Below, one piece after another: positions 60,728 to 64,000 of a stretch of DNA of 64,000 bases. Numbering within the stretch: position 1 is the first letter of the stretch; the number at the start of each line of letters is the position of its first letter. The translations under genes and the position numbers were made by a program. The stretch covers positions 744,001 through 808,000 of the forward strand of contig NZ_CP092104.1 in assembly GCF_016918765.2 (NCBI RefSeq), in the 5' to 3' direction. The stretch comes from Flagellatimonas centrodinii (GTDB lineage Bacteria > Pseudomonadota > Gammaproteobacteria > Nevskiales > Nevskiaceae). The notes beneath the pieces are model-generated. The model was not told the origin of the DNA and made no database searches. It worked only from the letters and a program-made list of their open reading frames with translations.

Positions 60728-60772
60728 ATTACCGTTTCGGTATTGACGCCCGTAACCATTACGGTAATGATC
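60728..60772 (+). promoter_or_regulatory. PL-like promoter with operator palindromes (OL)
   Basis: TTGACG (60744-60749) and TAATGA/AATGAT (60766-60772) with 16-17 bases between. Operators: the perfect inverted repeat TACCGTTTCGGTA (60731-60743) and CCGTAACCATTACGG (60751-60765), the second covering the spacer. The promoter core and half-sites (TACCGT, TTACGG) match the PR region at 57242-57300 almost base for base around GGTATTGACGC and ACGGTAATG. Confidence 0.75.
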
Positions 60773-60800
60773 GCTCCATCAACACCCGATGGAGCGCCAC

Positions 60801-61052
60801 ATGGAGTACCGCCGCACAACCACCGCCAGCCGCCGGGCTGAATCGCGTCTGAGCTACCTGCATATCAGCAAGGGGCTCATCCGTAACGCGCTGGGTCAGA
60901 CCATCGTCAGCCCAGCCAAGGGCGAGACCTACAAAATCGGGGCCAATGCCGCGAAGCGTGAGCGACGGGCTGCATTCCTTGGCCACATCAAGCCCGGCGT
61001 CTGGTATCGGCTGGATGAGAGCGGCGATTTCGCCGAGGCGGGTGCCGAATGA
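60801..61052 (+). CDS. First gene of the PL operon, basic protein (N position)
   Basis: 83 residues from the ATG at 60801, which has GGAG 6 bases upstream; an ATG at 60789 adds four residues but has a poorer site and lies nearly at the predicted transcript start. The N-terminus is Arg-rich (EYRRTTTASRRAESRL) and the rest mixed (KGLIRNALGQTIVSP, HIKPGVWYRLDESG). In lambda this position holds N. No nut-like box was found, so antitermination is only a guess. Confidence 0.55.
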   Translation: MEYRRTTTASRRAESRLSYLHISKGLIRNALGQTIVSPAKGETYKIGANAAKRERRAAFLGHIKPGVWYRLDESGDFAEAGAE

Positions 61053-61168
61053 GCCGCCCCACCCTCCAGAAGCGCATCGAAGATGCCGGCTGGCTGTTCG
61101 CCTACGCCGTCATCGCCTTCACCGTCGGCCTGTCGTTCTACGGCGCATTTGTGGGTGGCTGGGGATGA
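61049..61168 (+). CDS. Very small single-pass membrane protein
   Basis: 39 residues overlapping both neighbours by 4 bases (ATGA at each end). One hydrophobic segment (WLFAYAVIAFTVGLSFYGAF) after a short charged N-terminus. The double coupling makes it likely real. Possible role in superinfection exclusion or membrane signalling; unknown. Confidence 0.55.
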   Translation: MSRPTLQKRIEDAGWLFAYAVIAFTVGLSFYGAFVGGWG

Positions 61169-61473
61169 GCATCGAACTCGCCCGCAACCGCCTGGTCGCC
61201 CGGTTGCTGACCGTGCGTCTCGCCCGCTCCCTCGACCACATCGACGGCCGGACCATCGTCGAAGACGCGCTGAAGGAACTGCCGAACGACGCGCTCGACG
61301 CCCTCGCCCGCGCCGCCGCAGAGCACCCCAACGACCCCGCCCGCGCGCAGCTCGCTGCCGGCGCTGTCGTCATCAACCACATCCGCCGCCACGCCACGCT
61401 CGAGATCGGCACCCACGCCATCGCCGACGAGGCAAAGCGCATCCAAGCCCAGGAGGCACCCACCCATGTTTGA
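61165..61473 (+). CDS. Early phage protein, unknown
   Basis: 102 residues from the ATG at 61165. Helical throughout (IELARNRLVARLLTVRLARS, VEDALKELPNDALDALARAA) with no known motif. It lies between two tiny genes in the PL operon and overlaps the next one by 8 bases. Confidence 0.6.
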   Translation: MSIELARNRLVARLLTVRLARSLDHIDGRTIVEDALKELPNDALDALARAAAEHPNDPARAQLAAGAVVINHIRRHATLEIGTHAIADEAKRIQAQEAPTHV

Positions 61474-61636
61474 CATCGATCTTCCTGTGCTGCCCTTGCC
61501 GCACGCGCAGGAGGCAGACATTCCCTGCCTGGTCCAGACCGGCAGCATCGGCAACGAGCCCGTCTATTTCATGCACGACCCGGAGCGCCCGGACCGCACC
61601 GATCAGTCGCTCAGCGACTGGGGGTGGTCGGAATGA
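61466..61636 (+). CDS. Small acidic early protein
   Basis: 56 residues from the ATG at 61466 with an AGGAGG site. Acidic and Pro-rich (MFDIDLPVLPLPHAQEADIP, FMHDPERPDRTDQ, ending DWGWSE). Its stop overlaps the next start by 4 bases. Function unknown; acidic small early proteins can be host-enzyme inhibitors or DNA mimics, but nothing here proves it. Confidence 0.5.
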   Translation: MFDIDLPVLPLPHAQEADIPCLVQTGSIGNEPVYFMHDPERPDRTDQSLSDWGWSE

Positions 61637-62601
61637 GCGCAGACAACGCCCGTGAGATCGACCCGATTACCGCCGAAAGCGGTACGGTGGCACTGCTGAA
61701 TCGCGGCGAAATCGACATGCAGATCGAAACCGCCCGACGTTACCCGCGCAGCCTGAAGCGGTTCCGCGACGAAACCCTGCAGATGGTCACCCTCACCCAA
61801 CAGATCGCTGGTGAGTGCATCTACAGCCTTCCGCGCGACGGCAAGGTCATCGAAGGGCCAAGTGCCCGATTCGCCGAAGTGATCGCTTCAGCTTGGGGCA
61901 ACTGCAGGGCCGGGGCCCGTGTAGTCAGTGACCAGGGTGATTTCGTGACCGCGCAGGGCGTGTTCCATGACCTTGAGCGCAACGTCGCCATCACCTACGA
62001 GGTGCAGCGCCGCATCGTCGACAAGCATGGGCGACGCTTCACGGCCGACATGATCGGCGTCACCGCAAACGCCGCATGCAGCATCGGCTTGCGTAACGCC
62101 ATTCTCAAAGGCGTTCCGAAAGCCTTCTGGTCGGATATGTACCAAGCCGCACGCAAGGTGGTGATGGGCGATGTTCGCACGCTCAACAACCGCCGGGCCG
62201 AGTGCTTCGAACAGTTCCAACGCTTCGGCGTCACCGAAGCCCAGATCCTCGACGTTCTCAATGTGCGCGGCAAGGAAGACATCACCATCGAACACATGGT
62301 GACCCTTGCAGGCATGTTGACCGCCATCCGTGACGGCGATAGCACGCCTGAACAGATGTTCGGCTCCGCAACCAGCGGCGAATCGCAGGCGCCATCCAAG
62401 CCGCGACTCGAAAAGCCCCCGTACACCGACGCTGCGATTAAGGCGAACAGCAACGCCTGGACCGACCTCATCGCCTCCGGCCGGCGCTCAGCAGCCGACA
62501 TCGTCGCAATGGTCGAGAGCAAATCCACGCTCACCGACGCCCAGCGCAAAACCATCCTCAGCCTCGGCACCCAACAGGAGCCCGAACATGCAGACGCTTG
62601 A
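61633..62601 (+). CDS. Recombination-associated phage protein, probable annealing-protein position
   Basis: 322 residues from the ATG at 61633. The N-terminal REIDPITAESG, EIDMQIETARRYPRSLKRFR and LPRDGKVIEGPSARFAEVIA form a pattern conserved in phages directly before a YqaJ-type exonuclease. By position it should be the single-strand annealing partner (Bet/RecT/Erf role), though no textbook SSAP signature is recognised. It overlaps the exonuclease gene by 14 bases. Confidence 0.6.
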   Translation: MSADNAREIDPITAESGTVALLNRGEIDMQIETARRYPRSLKRFRDETLQMVTLTQQIAGECIYSLPRDGKVIEGPSARFAEVIASAWGNCRAGARVVSDQGDFVTAQGVFHDLERNVAITYEVQRRIVDKHGRRFTADMIGVTANAACSIGLRNAILKGVPKAFWSDMYQAARKVVMGDVRTLNNRRAECFEQFQRFGVTEAQILDVLNVRGKEDITIEHMVTLAGMLTAIRDGDSTPEQMFGSATSGESQAPSKPRLEKPPYTDAAIKANSNAWTDLIASGRRSAADIVAMVESKSTLTDAQRKTILSLGTQQEPEHADA

Positions 62602-64000
62602 CCTCCAGCAGGGCAGCGACGAGTGGAACGCCACTCGCGCCCGCTACAACACCGCCAGCGAGGCACCCGCCATGATGGGCGCCAGCAAGAAGACCACGCG
62701 CAACGAGCTGCTGCGCATGAAGGCCACCGGCAGCGAAAAGGAATTCAGCGACTGGGTGCGCGAAGTTCTGTTCGAGCGCGGCCACGAAATCGAGGCAGCG
62801 GCTCGCCCCTTCGCCGAAAGCCTGGTCGGCGAAGAGCTGTACCCCGCGACTGGCGTCAGCGACGACGGTAAGCGCCTATCCAGCTTCGACGGCATCACGA
62901 TGGCCGGCATCGTCATCTGGGAGTGCAAGCAGTGGAACGAGGCCAAGGCCGACGACGTCCGCGCTGGCCAGATCCCCGAAGAAGACTACTGGCAGGTTGT
63001 GCAGCAGTTCGACGTCAGCAGCGCCGCCCGCTGTCTCTACATGGTCACCGACGGCACCGAGGCGGGAAGCGTCTATCTGTGGATCGAGCGCGCCAGCGTC
63101 GAAGCGGACATCGAACGCCTGCATGCCGGCTGGGCCCAGTTCAACAAGGACGTGGCCAGCTACCAGCCGCCCCAGCAGGAAGTGATCGTTGCCGGTACCG
63201 CCCCGGAAACCCTGCCCGCCCTGCGTGTCGAAATCTCAGGCCGGGTTGTTGCCTCCAATCTCGACAGCTTCCGCAGCCACGCAGTCGCCGTCATTGAGGC
63301 GATCAACACCGAGCTGGAAACCGACGAGGACTTTGCCAGCGCCGAGAAGACCGTCAAGTGGTGCAGCGATGTTGAGGATCGACTGGCCGCGACGAAGGAC
63401 GCTGCCCAGTCGCAGGCCGCCGACATCGACACCGTGTTCCGCACCATGGACGAGATCAGCGCCATGGTCCGCGAAAAGCGCCTGCTGCTGAACCGCCTGG
63501 TCACCGAGCAGAAGAAGCAGCGCCGCGACAACATCCTGCTGAAGGCCCGCGAAGCCAGCGATAACCACATCGCCGAAATCAACAGCACGCTCGGCCCGCG
63601 CATCCGAATGCCCGCCGTGCCGGTGGACTTTGCCGGCGTCATGAAGGGCAAACGGACCCTGTCCAGCCTGCAGAACGCCGTCGACACCGAGCTGGCCCGC
63701 TTCAAGATCGAAGCCGACCGCATCGCCAACGGCATCCGCAAGAACTTGGAGCTGCTGCGCGCCGACGCCAAGGGCTACGAAACCCTCTTCGCCGATGCCC
63801 AGGCGCTGGTCACCAGCAAAACCCCCGAGGATCTGGCCAACCTCATCCGCGTGCGGATCACCGAGCACCGAGCCGCCGAAGAGGAAAAGCGCCGGGCCGA
63901 AGAACAGGCCAAGGCCGCTGCCGAGGACCGCGCCAAGGCCGCCGCCGCGCCGCCCCCTGCACCGATGCCCACCCAGGCCGTCGAAACCGCGAGCGCACCC
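62588..64000 (+). CDS. YqaJ/lambda-exonuclease-type nuclease with long C-terminal extension (3' end outside window)
   Basis: The frame stays open for 471 codons to the window edge. The first 200 residues are a YqaJ-like PD-(D/E)xK exonuclease: QGSDEWNATRARYNTASEAP, LSSFDGI (Asp101), IWECKQW (Glu112, Lys114) and EDYWQVVQQF. From about residue 205 it continues as a beta/helical and coiled-coil extension (ending AEEEKRRAEEQAKAAAE...) absent from lambda Exo. It resects DNA ends for strand annealing with the preceding protein. Confidence 0.82.
   Translation, partial: MQTLDLQQGSDEWNATRARYNTASEAPAMMGASKKTTRNELLRMKATGSEKEFSDWVREVLFERGHEIEAAARPFAESLVGEELYPATGVSDDGKRLSSFDGITMAGIVIWECKQWNEAKADDVRAGQIPEEDYWQVVQQFDVSSAARCLYMVTDGTEAGSVYLWIERASVEADIERLHAGWAQFNKDVASYQPPQQEVIVAGTAPETLPALRVEISGRVVASNLDSFRSHAVAVIEAINTELETDEDFASAEKTVKWCSDVEDRLAATKDAAQSQAADIDTVFRTMDEISAMVREKRLLLNRLVTEQKKQRRDNILLKAREASDNHIAEINSTLGPRIRMPAVPVDFAGVMKGKRTLSSLQNAVDTELARFKIEADRIANGIRKNLELLRADAKGYETLFADAQALVTSKTPEDLANLIRVRITEHRAAEEEKRRAEEQAKAAAEDRAKAAAAPPPAPMPTQAVETASAP

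Noticed and set aside
17005-64000. Search for integrase, excisionase and tRNA attachment target
   Set aside because: No tyrosine or serine recombinase and no tRNA-like sequence was recognised; they may lie beyond 64 kb.
1-64000. CRISPR array or insertion sequence
   Set aside because: No regularly spaced direct repeats of CRISPR size, no transposase frame and no terminal inverted repeats were found.

Overview
The window holds about 17 kb of bacterial chromosome joined to about 47 kb of a temperate phage genome. The DNA is very G+C-rich by eye. The host genes point to a gammaproteobacterium. The order proA-nadD-rsfS-rlmH-maf-rng-yhdP-nit-tldD and the block coq7, speD, osmC, vfr/crp, trpC, trpD, trpG match arrangements known from Pseudomonas and Xanthomonas relatives, and an aerobic ubiquinone gene (coq7) is present. 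The genus cannot be named from this window.

Positions 1-17004 are host housekeeping genes. One long leftward series with short overlaps runs from holA at 11.8 kb to tldD, which runs off the left edge. coq7 diverges from holA. speD and osmC read leftward, the Crp/Vfr-type regulator reads rightward, and trpG-trpD-trpC form a tight leftward operon. No trpE is present: directly upstream of trpG the sequence becomes phage. In Pseudomonas aeruginosa the R/F-pyocin cluster occupies this same trpE-trpG interval, so this looks like a shared insertion hot spot.

Positions 17.1-64 kb are a podovirus-like prophage with a lambda-like control region. No integrase or right attachment site is seen, so it continues past 64 kb. 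From left to right: (1) a rightward cassette at 17.2-21.5 kb with tail-fibre-type proteins, an amidase endolysin, nested Rz/Rz1 spanins and holin-like membrane proteins; (2) a leftward late block at 52.7-21.5 kb with a candidate late regulator, small genes, terminase small and large subunits, P22-like portal, scaffold, N4-gp56-type capsid, connector and tail proteins, coiled-coil virion proteins and a 3617-residue polyvalent protein; (3) a leftward early block at 57.2-52.7 kb in lambda order: cro, a tR1-like terminator, cII, a DUF1376 replication gene with internal iteron-like repeats, accessory genes, an Acb2-type anti-CBASS sponge and two nucleases; (4) a rightward lysogeny operon at 57.3-59.5 kb: a cI-like repressor translationally coupled to a HipA-like kinase and a partner protein; (5) three leftward genes for small exported proteins; and (6) a rightward recombination operon from 60.8 kb ending in a YqaJ-type exonuclease cut by the window edge.

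Two near-identical promoters with overlapping palindromic operators, one reading into cro and one into the recombination operon, act as PR and PL. A short motif (GAGYTATGGGGCAC type) sits in five gene gaps, always upstream of a late unit and in its direction, and is the best candidate for a late promoter or regulator site. The most interesting parts are the repressor-linked kinase pair (possible prophage-encoded defence), the Acb2 homologue, the repeated late motif and the candidate internal origin.
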